DNA of 64,000 nt. Source: Gordonia amicalis NBRC 100051 = JCM 11271. GTDB taxonomy: Bacteria; Actinomycetota; Actinomycetes; Mycobacteriales; Mycobacteriaceae. Both the position numbers and the translations under genes were made by a program. Position 1 is the stretch's first letter. The number at the start of each line of letters is the position of its first letter. Shown here piece after piece: positions 24,987 through 33,911 of the stretch. Below the pieces are notes generated by a model that ran no database searches, was not told where the DNA came from, and saw nothing but the letters and a program-made list of their open reading frames with translations. The DNA lies in the NCBI RefSeq assembly GCF_000332995.1, contig NZ_BANS01000022.1, forward strand, positions 1-64,000. The letters are read 5' to 3'.

Positions 24987-25622
24987 GTGTCCACAGGACG
25001 ATCCACCCCCGACGCCCCGGGCACCGGCCCGGGGCGTCGGCCCGGCTTGCGCGAGCGGCAGAAGATGCGCACGCGCAACGCCATCCGTGAGGCCGCTCTG
25101 CACCTCATCGCCGAGCACGGTTACGCGAAGACGACGGTCGAACAGATCGCCGAGGCCGCCGGTGTCTCCCATATGACGTTCTTCCGCTACTTCCCCACCA
25201 AAGAGCAGGTGGTCGTGGGTGGGGAGCATTTCGAGGCGGAGGCTCGTGCGATCGTCGAGTCGATGCCCCGAGGCCTCGGGCACTTCGACCTCATCCGTCG
25301 GCTGTTCACCGAACTGGACCGCCTCACCGCCGACGACCCCTGGGTGGGCAATCCCCTACGGATGCAACTGATCCGATCGGAACCACTGCTGCAGAAGACC
25401 TTTCACGTCGAGGTCGAGCGAACGATGGCCGGGATGCGACAGCTCCTCGCCGACTATCTCGGCCGCGACGCCGACGACTTCGCGCTCGGAGTGTTCCTCG
25501 ACGCGGTGGCCGGCGTGACCTTCCGCCTCGCGGCCCAGGCCGAGGAGAGTTCCACGCAGCCGCAGATCGAGACGACCCTGCGGGCCATCGACCTTCTCGA
25601 GCAGGGTCTTCCGCTCGACTGA
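24987..25622 (+). CDS. TetR-family regulator of the MMPL transporter
   Basis: A 211-aa repressor. After a disordered Pro/Gly N-terminus, the HTH spans LRERQKMRTRNAIREAALHLIAEHGY to SHMTFFRYFPTKEQVV. The all-helical C-terminal domain contains DAVAGVTFRLA. The GTG start is 2 nt after the transporter stop, so the two are co-transcribed and the repressor probably acts on the palindrome at 22667. The C-terminal pocket gives no ligand clue. Confidence 0.85.
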   Translation: MSTGRSTPDAPGTGPGRRPGLRERQKMRTRNAIREAALHLIAEHGYAKTTVEQIAEAAGVSHMTFFRYFPTKEQVVVGGEHFEAEARAIVESMPRGLGHFDLIRRLFTELDRLTADDPWVGNPLRMQLIRSEPLLQKTFHVEVERTMAGMRQLLADYLGRDADDFALGVFLDAVAGVTFRLAAQAEESSTQPQIETTLRAIDLLEQGLPLD

Positions 25623-25635
25623 GCGGCCCCGCTGA

Positions 25636-25772
25636 AGACCCTCCCTGAATACCGCCGCCGGAAACCCCGTGGGATCCGCCCCCGAAATCCTCCCTCAGCA
25701 GGAATGTCGGATACACATAGTCGACGGCCGGCCTGGGGAGGGTCGATTCCAGGGGTGCATTTCAGGGACGGC
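25636..25772. repeat. interspersed inverted-repeat element (family 2), copy A
   Basis: The left part (CCCTCCCTGAATACCGCCG) and the reverse complement of the right part (TCGATTCCAGGGGTGCATTT) pair imperfectly, giving a long hairpin. A clearly related element lies at 50806-50931. Both sit downstream of a gene end. Confidence 0.5.
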
Positions 25773-25852
25773 GTTCTCGAGCGTTTCCGAATGTCGCAGT
25801 GCGCCGGTGTGACCCGGCCTACGATGAGCTGACCCGCGCAGGAGGGATCAGC

Positions 25853-27136
25853 ATGCGACTCACCCGACGCCTCCAGATCAGGCTCTGGCCATGCACTCTC
25901 GCGGTCTCTGCACTGACATTCGCCCTCGCCGCGACATCACTCATCGCGGCCTCGCCGCCGACGGCCCGGGGTTTCGCCGAGGACATCTGCTACACGCCGG
26001 GAGCTCCACCGCACAGCTGCGGACCGCTGCCGGTCGTCTGTCCCCCGGACAACCCGAACGACCCGATCTGCGGGGCACGCGCCTTCCTCCGTTACGCCTA
26101 CACGCTTCGCCAGCCGCTCGGCGGGCGCAGCCTGGTGCACACCGATTCCACGTACATCATCGCGCGCAAGGTCGGGTTCTCCGTGCGCGACGCCTACTGG
26201 ATCGCCGCGTACAGCGAGGCGACCGACCTGGGCACCTTCGTTCCCCGTGACCTACGCGGAAATCTGCTGCCGAACGCGGGAGCACTCACCACGAAGGACA
26301 TCGGCGGCCTCGTACGCACCCACTTCGCGACCGGCGGCTTCCTGTTCCACTTCCTGCCGACCATGCGCGGGCCCCGATCCCCCCAGCCGAACGGCTTGCA
26401 GCCCAACGTGAACGACCCGCGGCACGAGGTGATGCTCACCCACATCCGCAAGTGGGCGATGGACGGCCCGGGCAGCGCCGCACCCCTGTGCACCGGCGGT
26501 TTCACGAACCGCACGGCCACCGGCGACTACGCCACCGGCGCAACTTGTTACGGCGGTGAGCAGCCTGTTCCGATCAACGGTCAGTACAGCCTCGTCGATC
26601 CGATGGACATCCCCTTCCAGAACATGACCGGCCGCCAGGTCATCTCCGACGGGGTGACCTCGGACCGCTTCGACTCCTACATCGGCAACCAGTCGGCCAA
26701 TGCGCGGACCGGCATCTACATCCACGCGCTCGGCGACCGCATCTCGCACCACGTGTGCACCGACGAAGGACGCATCACCCCGCCGACGCCGCGCCAGCGC
26801 GCGTTCGACATCGACCTGTTGGTGCCGGGATGCGATCAGGGGCCGCACGCGGTGCGCCACGAGTTCGAAACCGGAGTGGACTTCGGCAAGCTCGAGCGGC
26901 AGGACCGCACGACCGAGGCGACGCTGTCCATGGTCTACGACGAGCTGGTGAACTTCGCCCGCCTCCGCGGCACCCTGGACCCGTCGGCGACCACGCCGGC
27001 CGCGAAGACCGCGGTCGTGACCAACGGCCTGCTGCCGGCCCTCGAGCGCCGCAACCCGGAAGCCCGTCTCCGCGCGGTCACCTCGGTCGGCTGTCGTCTC
27101 GGTGTGCCGGCCTTCCCCGGTAGCCCGGCCTGCTGA
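25853..27136 (+). CDS. secreted protein with a phospholipase C-like HxxGDxxSH motif, unknown function
   Basis: A 427-aa exported protein: a twin-Arg-like charged start, a hydrophobic core and cleavage near TARG-FAE (~residue 40). The mature part is Cys-containing (ICY, HSC, PVVC, PICG near its N-terminus). It carries an AYSEATDLG segment and YIHALGDRISHHVC around residue 300, the spacing seen in zinc-dependent phospholipase C/DUF6765-like helical hydrolases. Zinc binding is my inference. ATG 25853 has GGAGGG and a TACGAT box at 25820. The next gene, a PAP2 phosphatase, suggests extracellular phosphate-ester metabolism. Confidence 0.65.
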   Translation: MRLTRRLQIRLWPCTLAVSALTFALAATSLIAASPPTARGFAEDICYTPGAPPHSCGPLPVVCPPDNPNDPICGARAFLRYAYTLRQPLGGRSLVHTDSTYIIARKVGFSVRDAYWIAAYSEATDLGTFVPRDLRGNLLPNAGALTTKDIGGLVRTHFATGGFLFHFLPTMRGPRSPQPNGLQPNVNDPRHEVMLTHIRKWAMDGPGSAAPLCTGGFTNRTATGDYATGATCYGGEQPVPINGQYSLVDPMDIPFQNMTGRQVISDGVTSDRFDSYIGNQSANARTGIYIHALGDRISHHVCTDEGRITPPTPRQRAFDIDLLVPGCDQGPHAVRHEFETGVDFGKLERQDRTTEATLSMVYDELVNFARLRGTLDPSATTPAAKTAVVTNGLLPALERRNPEARLRAVTSVGCRLGVPAFPGSPAC

Positions 27137-27218
27137 CACCTCCTCCGTCGGGGGCCGCCTCATCGAGTCCGGCAGGAGGCACCCCGACGCCCCGGCCGTT
27201 TGTCCGGCGAACAACCTC

Positions 27219-27224
27219 TAGGAT
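27219..27224 (+). promoter_or_regulatory. -10 box TAGGAT, leaderless start
   Basis: It ends 6 nt before GTG 27231. The GAGGG between them is too close to serve as a normal Shine-Dalgarno. Confidence 0.45.
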
Positions 27225-27230
27225 CGAGGG

Positions 27231-28478
27231 GTGACCCGCGACAGCGACGCCCGGCCCCGCACCAGTTCCGCACGTCGCCCGCGGCGACGGACCGTCGCGC
27301 GGTTGCTGGCGCCGCTGATCGCGACCGCTGCCGCCGTCACCGCCACCGCCGCACTGGTCGCCCCCACCCAGGCCGCACCCGCGAAGCCCGCACCGGCGCC
27401 GTTCCCGATCGGCGACCTGGCACGGCTCTACCCGTCGGACGTCTCCTCATTCCCCGGCGGCATCTACCTACAACCGATCGAGACGTTCAGCGCGCTGCGC
27501 CGGGACCATCCCGAGATCATGGCGCAGAACCTCGACAAGGTGGTGGCGATCAACCAGGCCGCGGCCGACGACCCCGCCCTGCAGCGACGCGCCCTCACCG
27601 ACGCCCACGACGATCCGCTCGTGACGATGTCGGATGCGTTCGGGCAACAGCTCGGACGCCACTTCCGGGACGCCCTGACCGCCGGCCGGCTGCCCAAGAC
27701 CAAGGCGATCTTCAGCGACTACCTGGCACGCGGTGGCGGCCTCGCCAACACGACACTCGTCGAGAAGTACGTGTTCGACAACGACCGTCCGTTCGTCGTC
27801 GCCCCCACGCGAATCCGGAAGTACACACGCGCCGGCGCGAACGAGTACGACGCCCTCGGAACCAATCCGTCCTTCCCCTCGGGACACGCGGGCATGTTCT
27901 TCTGGCGGGGAACCCTTCTCGCGCTGATGCTTCCCGAGTTCGCCCCGCAGTTCCTCACACGCGCTTCCGAGGGTGGATATCACCGCATCGTCCTCGGTGT
28001 GCACTACCCGCTCGACGTGATCGGGGGCGCGATGGTCGGGCAGGCGGCGGCCGCCGACCGGTGGAACGACCCGGGCTTCAACCGGCTGCTCCGCGCGTCC
28101 GCCGCCGAGATCCGTCGTGAACTCGAATGGCGTTGCGGCGCCCCGTTGCCCATCTGCATCGAGCAGGACACCCCGTATCTGACCGACGCCGAGGCGAGGC
28201 ACATCTACACCGATCGCCTCACGTACGGCTTCGGTCGCGTTGCCTCACCCACCCATCGGATGGTCGTTCCGCAGCAGGCCGTCGACATGATCGCACCGGC
28301 CTTCCCGTCGCTGTCGGACGCGCAGCGTCGTCAGATCCTCGTCGCGACTGCACATCCCGCCGGGTACCCACTCGACGACCAGCGGCCGGGACGCGCCTCC
28401 TGGCAGCGACTCGACCTCGTGCGGGCTTACACCGCGCGCGTGACCGTCGACCGCGACGGCGACGTCACCGTTCACTGA
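27231..28478 (+). CDS. secreted PAP2-type (class A) acid phosphatase
   Basis: A 415-aa exported enzyme with an Arg-rich N-region, a hydrophobic signal and cleavage near TQA-APAKP (~residue 50). The three PAP2 motifs are present: KYVFDNDRPF (KX6RP), PSFPSGHAG (PSGH) and YHRIVLGVHYPLDVIGG (SRX5HX3D-like, with His and Asp kept). It should hydrolyse phosphomonoesters outside the membrane through a phospho-His intermediate. The C-terminal 120 residues extend beyond the core domain and are of unknown role. It follows the secreted protein at 25853 on the same strand with its own promoter-like box. Confidence 0.85.
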   Translation: MTRDSDARPRTSSARRPRRRTVARLLAPLIATAAAVTATAALVAPTQAAPAKPAPAPFPIGDLARLYPSDVSSFPGGIYLQPIETFSALRRDHPEIMAQNLDKVVAINQAAADDPALQRRALTDAHDDPLVTMSDAFGQQLGRHFRDALTAGRLPKTKAIFSDYLARGGGLANTTLVEKYVFDNDRPFVVAPTRIRKYTRAGANEYDALGTNPSFPSGHAGMFFWRGTLLALMLPEFAPQFLTRASEGGYHRIVLGVHYPLDVIGGAMVGQAAAADRWNDPGFNRLLRASAAEIRRELEWRCGAPLPICIEQDTPYLTDAEARHIYTDRLTYGFGRVASPTHRMVVPQQAVDMIAPAFPSLSDAQRRQILVATAHPAGYPLDDQRPGRASWQRLDLVRAYTARVTVDRDGDVTVH

Positions 28479-28819
28479 CGACCCGCTCCACTTTTCTTAC
28501 TGAATCGTTTGCCCCACTGCGCGTTGCGAACTCGCCGAACGCGCCAGTTCGGCGTGCCGATTGGACCAGTGTGAGTCCAGTTTGCCGGAACAGCCTGACA
28601 CCGCCGTAAGGATACGGCTAATTTTCGGGTGGTCCACGTCACATCCGACGGGGACTCACCGCCCGTGACCAGGGCGGACGGTGCCGATTCTCGGACCCAG
28701 TCCGACGACTGGGTTAACGAACTCAATCACCCTCAAGCCCCGCCGGGGCGATGTCGTCATGCCCTCGTTCTCGGGCTGCTTCGTCGTGCCCGGAGATCAT
28801 CGGGAAAGGCAGTCGAAAC
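28479..28819. other. 341-bp intergenic region with a hairpin
   Basis: A perfect 7-bp inverted repeat, GCCGAAC-6-GTTCGGC, lies at 28534-28553 and could end the PAP2 transcript or bind a regulator. Downstream, two GC-rich stretches precede the importer gene at 28820. No gene or clear promoter is recognisable. Confidence 0.4.
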
Positions 28820-30088
28820 ATGCGTTTGTCGAACTCTCGAAGAGCCGGTCGGTTGGCGGCGGTCGCCGTCGCCGCGGCGTGCGTCTTCTCGGTCGTGTCG
28901 TGTAGCAGCGACGACGGCGGATCGGATGGCTCCGCCGCGGATTCCAGCGGCGCCAAGGCCTCCGGCGAAGCGATCAAGGTCGGGTTGTTCAACCCTTCGA
29001 AGGGCCCGGCCACCCAGCCCGGGGTCACGACCGGCAAGCAGGCGGCCGTCGATTACATCAACAACCAGATCGGCGGCATCAACGGTCGTCCCATCGAGAT
29101 CGTCGACTGTGGCATCGACCAGACCGCACCCGAGTCGACGGTGTCCTGCGCCAACCAGTTCGTCGAGGCCGGCGTGGTCGCCGCGATCGACGGGTTCAAC
29201 GCCGAATCCGCCGCCGCCGTACCGATTCTCACCGCCGCGAAGATCCCGCTGGTCGGCCAGATCCCGTTCAGCACCATCACCGGGGCATCGCCGGCGAACC
29301 GCGTGTACTTCGGTCCGCCGCCGGCTGCGTTCCTCGTCGGCTTCATGCAGCAGCTCAAAGCCGAGGGCAAGACGTCACTGACCCTGGCGAACGCGGACCT
29401 GCCCCAGGCCCACCAGGTCTTCGACGGGCTCATGAAACCGCTCGGCGCACAGCTCGGCATCGACGTGAAGTCGGTCTACTACCCGCCGACCGACCCCAAC
29501 TTCACGCAGCTGGCCAGCCAGCTCGCCGAGGGCAATCCGGCCGCCGCCGGACTCATGACCTCCCCCAACGACAACGTCTGCACCAAGCTCGCACAGTCGC
29601 TGCGCTCGGTGAAGTACGAGGGGACCATGTTCATGGCCGCGTGCACCGACTTCATCGACACGCTCGGCGCGCAGGCCGTCGGCGCACAGACCTACTCTCC
29701 GTTCTGGCAGCCGCCCGCCCTCGACGCCACCCCAGCTGAGGTCAAGGGCAACCTGGAGACCGCACAGAAGTTCATCGACGATCAGAACGGCACCGCCGGC
29801 TTCTACGCCTACGGCACGTTCTCGATCCTCGCGGACTTTGCGACCACGGTCGGCAACGCGAAGCTCACCGAGTACACCGGGCCGAGCGTCCTGCGCACCC
29901 TCAAGGCGATCAAGGACTACCAGTCCTTCATCGGCCCGAAGCTGACCTGCGGCAAGACGACGAGCCCGAACTGCACCACCGAGATGCTGCTGTTCAACGT
30001 CGTCGGTGACAAGAAGACCGAGCCCGCCACCGGCGGTTTCATCACCCCGCTCCCGGCAGCGCTCCAGCGCATCCCGGGCGCCTACTGA
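28820..30088 (+). CDS. branched-chain amino-acid-type ABC substrate-binding lipoprotein
   Basis: A 422-aa LivJ/K-family (peripla_BP_6) lipoprotein. Its signal ends FSVVSC-SSD near residue 29, followed by a Ser/Gly/Ala linker. The mature fold begins IKVGLFNPSKGPATQPGVTTGKQAAVDYIN and continues with GGINGRPIEIVDCG, the usual first-lobe features. ATG 28820 is preceded by GGGAAAGG; the frame upstream of it is not conserved. It is the solute receptor for the permease and ATPases at 30238-33867. Family members bind Leu/Ile/Val, amides, urea or aromatic acids, so the solute is unassigned. Confidence 0.85.
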   Translation: MRLSNSRRAGRLAAVAVAAACVFSVVSCSSDDGGSDGSAADSSGAKASGEAIKVGLFNPSKGPATQPGVTTGKQAAVDYINNQIGGINGRPIEIVDCGIDQTAPESTVSCANQFVEAGVVAAIDGFNAESAAAVPILTAAKIPLVGQIPFSTITGASPANRVYFGPPPAAFLVGFMQQLKAEGKTSLTLANADLPQAHQVFDGLMKPLGAQLGIDVKSVYYPPTDPNFTQLASQLAEGNPAAAGLMTSPNDNVCTKLAQSLRSVKYEGTMFMAACTDFIDTLGAQAVGAQTYSPFWQPPALDATPAEVKGNLETAQKFIDDQNGTAGFYAYGTFSILADFATTVGNAKLTEYTGPSVLRTLKAIKDYQSFIGPKLTCGKTTSPNCTTEMLLFNVVGDKKTEPATGGFITPLPAALQRIPGAY

Positions 30089-30100
30089 GCGATACACCGC

Positions 30101-30139
30101 GCGGTGGGGCGGGCCTCGACCCGAGGCGCGTCCCACCGC
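30101..30139 (+). terminator. hairpin between binding-protein and permease genes
   Basis: GCGGTGGG pairs with CCCACCGC, and an inner CCTCG/GAGG-type pairing lies inside it. There is no T-tract. It could act as an attenuator or 3' stabiliser, giving more receptor than permease. Confidence 0.45.
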
Positions 30140-30237
30140 ACCCGCTCTCCACGAACCGATCTCCGGGTGGCGCGTCCACCCGTCCGCGCCATCCGACCGC
30201 GTGAGATGCACACGCGCCGAACGAATGAGTACGCCAC

Positions 30238-32244
30238 ATGGGCCAGTTCCTCCAGTTCGCCTTCCTCGGGCTAGCCGCCGGTGCCATCTATTCGGTACTC
30301 GCGTCATCCCTGGTCGGCATCTATGCCGCCACCGGCATCATCAACTTCGCCCAGGGCGCCATCGGCCTCTACTCGGTCTATCTCGTCGCGGCGTTACGCA
30401 CGGACGGCAGCCTCGTCCTGCCCATCGGCACCGTGAGTCTCGGCAGTGAGGACAACCCCACGTCGATGGAACTGGCACTGATCCTCGGTGTGGTCAGTGC
30501 CGTGGTCTGGGCGTTGCTGGCACATGTCCTCGTCTTCCGGCCCCTGCGACACGCGCCCGTGCTGGCGCAGGTGGTCGCGTCGGTCGGTCTCATGTTGTTC
30601 CTGCAGGCCCTCGTCCAGTTGCGCTTCGACACGGAAAACCTCTTCGCCCAGTCGATCCTGCCGGAAACCACCGTCGAGATCGGCGGTGCCGTCGTCAACG
30701 TCTCCGATCTGATCCTCGCCGGCGTCGCCATCGCGGTGTCCCTGCTGCTGTGGGCCTACTTCCGGCTCACCACCCTCGGTGTCGCGACGCGCGCCGGGTC
30801 CGAGGACGAACTCGCCGCCCGCCTGTCCGGCTACTCCCCCGACCGTCTCGCCGCCATCGTGTGGGCGATCACCGGCGTGGCAACGGGTCTGATCGTCGTG
30901 CTCGCCTCGTTCACCATCGGGCTGACCGTCACGAGCTACACGTTCTTCGTCATCCCCGCGCTCGCCGTCGCCCTGGTCGGGCGGCTGACGTCCTTCGGGA
31001 TCGCTTGCGCCGCAGGCCTTGTGCTCGGGGCCTTCCAGTCGGTCATCTCCTGGCTCGCCACCAAGAGCTGGTGGCCGGAATGGGCGCAGTCCGGGCTCGG
31101 CGACGCCGTGCCCTTCGTCATCGTCGTCGTCGCACTGTTCCTCCTCGGCGGCCGTATCCCGTCGCGCGGATCGCTCGGCGAGGTACGCATGCCGGCGGTG
31201 CGCATCCCGCGCATCCGGATCATCCCGACCGTCGCGATCATCGCAGCCGTCGTCATCGCGATCCTGCTCACCTCCGGCACCTGGCGGTTCGGCGTGGTCA
31301 CCTCGGTGATCCTCTCGCTCATCGCCCTGTCGCTGGTTCTGCTGACCGGCTACCTGGGCCAGATCTCGTTGGCGTCCATGGCCTTTGCCGGAGCCGCCGG
31401 ATTCGCCCTGTCGAAGCTGACCACCAACTGGAACGTGCCGTTCCCGTTCAGCATGCTGTTCGCGGCACTCATCGCGACCGGTCTCGGCGTGTTGGTCGGC
31501 GTCCCGGCCCTCCGCATCCGCGGCGCGCAGCTCGCGGTGGTGACCCTGGCAGCGGCACTGGCGATCCAGAGTTTCGTGTTCAACAACCCCGCCATCACGG
31601 CATTCGAGGGCAACATGATCGCCGACCCGACGATCTTCGGCATCGACCTCGGTGTACGCGACGGCACCAATCTCGTCACCCTTCGGTTCGCGCTGATGGT
31701 CCTCGTCGTCGTCGCGCTCGCCACCCTCGTCGTCCTGCGGTTCATGGGCGGCTCGACCGGCCGCGCGTTCCTCGCGGTCCGTTCCAACGAGCGCGCCGCG
31801 GCGTCGGTCGGGATCAACGTCGCCGCAACCAAACTCCTCGGCTTCGCCCTGTCGGCCTTCCTCGCCGGCATCGGCGGCTGTCTCATCGGCTACAGCCGCG
31901 GCCAGCTCTCGGCCGGTTCGTTCACCGTCATGATCGGCCTGACCCTGCTCGCGATGACCTACGTCGGCGGCATCACCTCGTTCGCCGGCGCCGTCATCGC
32001 CGGCATCATCGGTCCGCTCGGCGTCGGCTATGTGTTCCTCACCCAGACCCTCAGTCTCGGTGAGTACTACGAACTCATCGCCGCCGGCAGCCTCCTGCTG
32101 ATGGCCGTGCTCAACCCCGTCGGCGTGGCCGGCGCGGCGTCGGAACTCGGTGACAAGATCCGGGCCCTGCGGCACCGGAAACCAGACCCCAAACCCGAGG
32201 CGCCCGGCGCGGCGCAGAGCACACAGGCAGGTGTCCATGTCTGA
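30238..32244 (+). CDS. fused branched-chain amino-acid ABC permease (LivH-LivM)
   Basis: A 668-aa double permease. Residues ~1-300 are LivH-like (GAIYSVLASSLVGIYAATGIINFAQGAIG; coupling loop GSEDELAARLSGY). Residues ~325-640 are LivM-like (LLTGYLGQISLASMAFAGAAGF; coupling loop NERAAASVGINVAATKLLGFALSAF). Each half carries 8-9 helices and the expected EAA-like loop, so one chain replaces the LivH/LivM heterodimer. The ATG at 30238 has little ribosome-binding site. It overlaps the ATPase gene by 8 bp. Confidence 0.9.
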   Translation: MGQFLQFAFLGLAAGAIYSVLASSLVGIYAATGIINFAQGAIGLYSVYLVAALRTDGSLVLPIGTVSLGSEDNPTSMELALILGVVSAVVWALLAHVLVFRPLRHAPVLAQVVASVGLMLFLQALVQLRFDTENLFAQSILPETTVEIGGAVVNVSDLILAGVAIAVSLLLWAYFRLTTLGVATRAGSEDELAARLSGYSPDRLAAIVWAITGVATGLIVVLASFTIGLTVTSYTFFVIPALAVALVGRLTSFGIACAAGLVLGAFQSVISWLATKSWWPEWAQSGLGDAVPFVIVVVALFLLGGRIPSRGSLGEVRMPAVRIPRIRIIPTVAIIAAVVIAILLTSGTWRFGVVTSVILSLIALSLVLLTGYLGQISLASMAFAGAAGFALSKLTTNWNVPFPFSMLFAALIATGLGVLVGVPALRIRGAQLAVVTLAAALAIQSFVFNNPAITAFEGNMIADPTIFGIDLGVRDGTNLVTLRFALMVLVVVALATLVVLRFMGGSTGRAFLAVRSNERAAASVGINVAATKLLGFALSAFLAGIGGCLIGYSRGQLSAGSFTVMIGLTLLAMTYVGGITSFAGAVIAGIIGPLGVGYVFLTQTLSLGEYYELIAAGSLLLMAVLNPVGVAGAASELGDKIRALRHRKPDPKPEAPGAAQSTQAGVHV

Positions 32245-33130
32245 GTCCACCGCATCCGATACCGCCGTCCTGGACGGGACCGCGCTGCTCCGAACCGGCG
32301 GGCTCTCCGTCCGATATGGCGGCGTCAGCGCCAATTCCGATGTCGACATCACCGTCGGCGCCGGCGAGATCGTCGGATTGATCGGCCCCAACGGCGCGGG
32401 CAAGACCACCTTCGTCGACGCCGTCACCGGGTTCACCAAGTCGACCGGCACGGTCTCACTCGCCGGTGAACGCCTGGAGAAGGCGTCGCCGCACCGTCGG
32501 CGGCGAGCGGGTATGGCACGCACGTGGCAGGCCGGTGAGCTGTTCACCGACCTCACCGTCTCCCAGAACCTGGCCGTCGCCGTCCAGCCCGTCGGTCTGC
32601 GCGCGATGCTGTCCGACGTCGTCAACGGTTCGCGGCCGCCCGCCGAGACCCTCGATCGGGCACTCGACCTGGTCGGCCTGCGCGACGCCGCCGATCAGCT
32701 GCCCGGCGAACTCACGCTGGGACAACAGAAGTTGGTGGGCGTCGCCCGGGCGCTGGTCGGCGGGACAAGGCTCGTCCTGCTCGACGAGCCCGCCGCGGGC
32801 CTCGACACCCACGAGAGCCGTGACTTCGGCGCCGAACTGCGGCGCATCGCCGCCACCGGCATCGGCATCCTGCTCATCGACCACGACATGTCGCTGGTCC
32901 TCGACGTCTGCGACCGCCTCTACGTGCTCGACTTCGGGAAGGTCATCGCCAGCGGCACACCCGCCGCCATCCAGGACGACCCGGCGGTGATCTCCGCCTA
33001 CCTGGGAAGCCCGGAGGTCGACCCGGATGTCGTCGCCGAACTCGACGCGGCGGATTCGTCCGGTGCCCCATCCGACCCCGCGACCGGCACCCAACCCTCC
33101 CTCACCGACGCGCCCGAGGAGAACCGATGA
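32237..33130 (+). CDS. ABC importer ATPase, LivG type
   Basis: A 297-aa ATPase. Walker A is GPNGAGKTT near residue 55. The signature is LTLGQQKLVG rather than LSGGQ, Walker B is LVLLDEPAAGLD and the switch His is in LIDHDM. LivG proteins commonly have this GQ-type signature. About 40 residues of acidic/Pro-rich tail follow the domain. The start overlaps the permease gene and the stop overlaps the next ATG. It pairs with the LivF-type ATPase to drive the LivHM fusion. Confidence 0.9.
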   Translation: MSESTASDTAVLDGTALLRTGGLSVRYGGVSANSDVDITVGAGEIVGLIGPNGAGKTTFVDAVTGFTKSTGTVSLAGERLEKASPHRRRRAGMARTWQAGELFTDLTVSQNLAVAVQPVGLRAMLSDVVNGSRPPAETLDRALDLVGLRDAADQLPGELTLGQQKLVGVARALVGGTRLVLLDEPAAGLDTHESRDFGAELRRIAATGIGILLIDHDMSLVLDVCDRLYVLDFGKVIASGTPAAIQDDPAVISAYLGSPEVDPDVVAELDAADSSGAPSDPATGTQPSLTDAPEENR

Positions 33131-33867
33131 GCACCGACACCTCCGCCGAAAAGCCGGTCCTCGAACTCGACGACATCACCGTCGGGTACGGCGGTGTGCC
33201 GGCGGTACGCGGTCTGAGTGCCTCGGTCCGCCCCGGGGAGATCCTCGCCCTGCTCGGGCCCAACGGTGCCGGCAAGACGACGACCCTGCTCGCCGCCGTC
33301 GGCGCACTGCCGCTGATGTCGGGCTCCGTCACCGCGCTGGGCGAGCCGATCGACCACCACATCGAACGCAACGCACGCCGTGGCGTGACCCTGGTCCCCG
33401 ACACCCGCGGTCTCTTCCACAAGCTGTCGGTCTCGGACAACCTGCGGCTCGCCAAATGCAAGAACGGCACCGACCTCGACACCGTCTTCGAGTACTTCCC
33501 GAAACTGAAGACCATGCGTTCGCGGCACTGCGGCAACCTCTCCGGCGGTGAGCAGCAGATGCTCGCCCTCGCCAAGGCCCTGCTCGCGCGTCCGCGGGTG
33601 CTGCTCATCGACGAGATGAGTCTCGGCCTGTCGCCGGTGGCCGTGCAGGATCTGCTTCCGCGGCTCCGCTCGTTCGCCGACGAACACCAGATGGCGGTGG
33701 TCCTCGTCGAACAGCACATCGACCTCGCGCTCGGGATCGCCGACTCGGCGATAGTCCTGCATCACGGCCGGGTGGCCCTGTCGGCGAGCGCCGCCGAACT
33801 GCGCAGCAGACGAGACAAGGTGGAGGCCGCGTACTTCGGCCGCACCATCGAAGAACAGGCCTCCTGA
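33127..33867 (+). CDS. ABC importer ATPase, LivF type
   Basis: A 246-aa ATPase with Walker A GPNGAGKTTTLL near residue 43, signature LSGGEQQMLALAKAL, Walker B VLLIDEMSLGLSP and the VLVEQHID switch region, all as in LivF. LVPDTRGLFHKLSVSDNL matches the family's Q-loop region (VPegRgiFp), although RRGVTLVPDT has Asp for Glu. It overlaps LivG by 4 bp. It is the last transport gene; a TetR gene follows after 44 bp. Confidence 0.9.
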   Translation: MSTDTSAEKPVLELDDITVGYGGVPAVRGLSASVRPGEILALLGPNGAGKTTTLLAAVGALPLMSGSVTALGEPIDHHIERNARRGVTLVPDTRGLFHKLSVSDNLRLAKCKNGTDLDTVFEYFPKLKTMRSRHCGNLSGGEQQMLALAKALLARPRVLLIDEMSLGLSPVAVQDLLPRLRSFADEHQMAVVLVEQHIDLALGIADSAIVLHHGRVALSASAAELRSRRDKVEAAYFGRTIEEQAS

Positions 33868-33911
33868 GACCGGTCGCGACGAACGACACCACCGACGAAT
33901 CCGGGGACGAC

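Noticed and set aside
30394-32625. 743-codon antisense frame over the LivHM gene
   Set aside because: The same shadow effect; the plus strand encodes a complete permease with overlapping partner genes.
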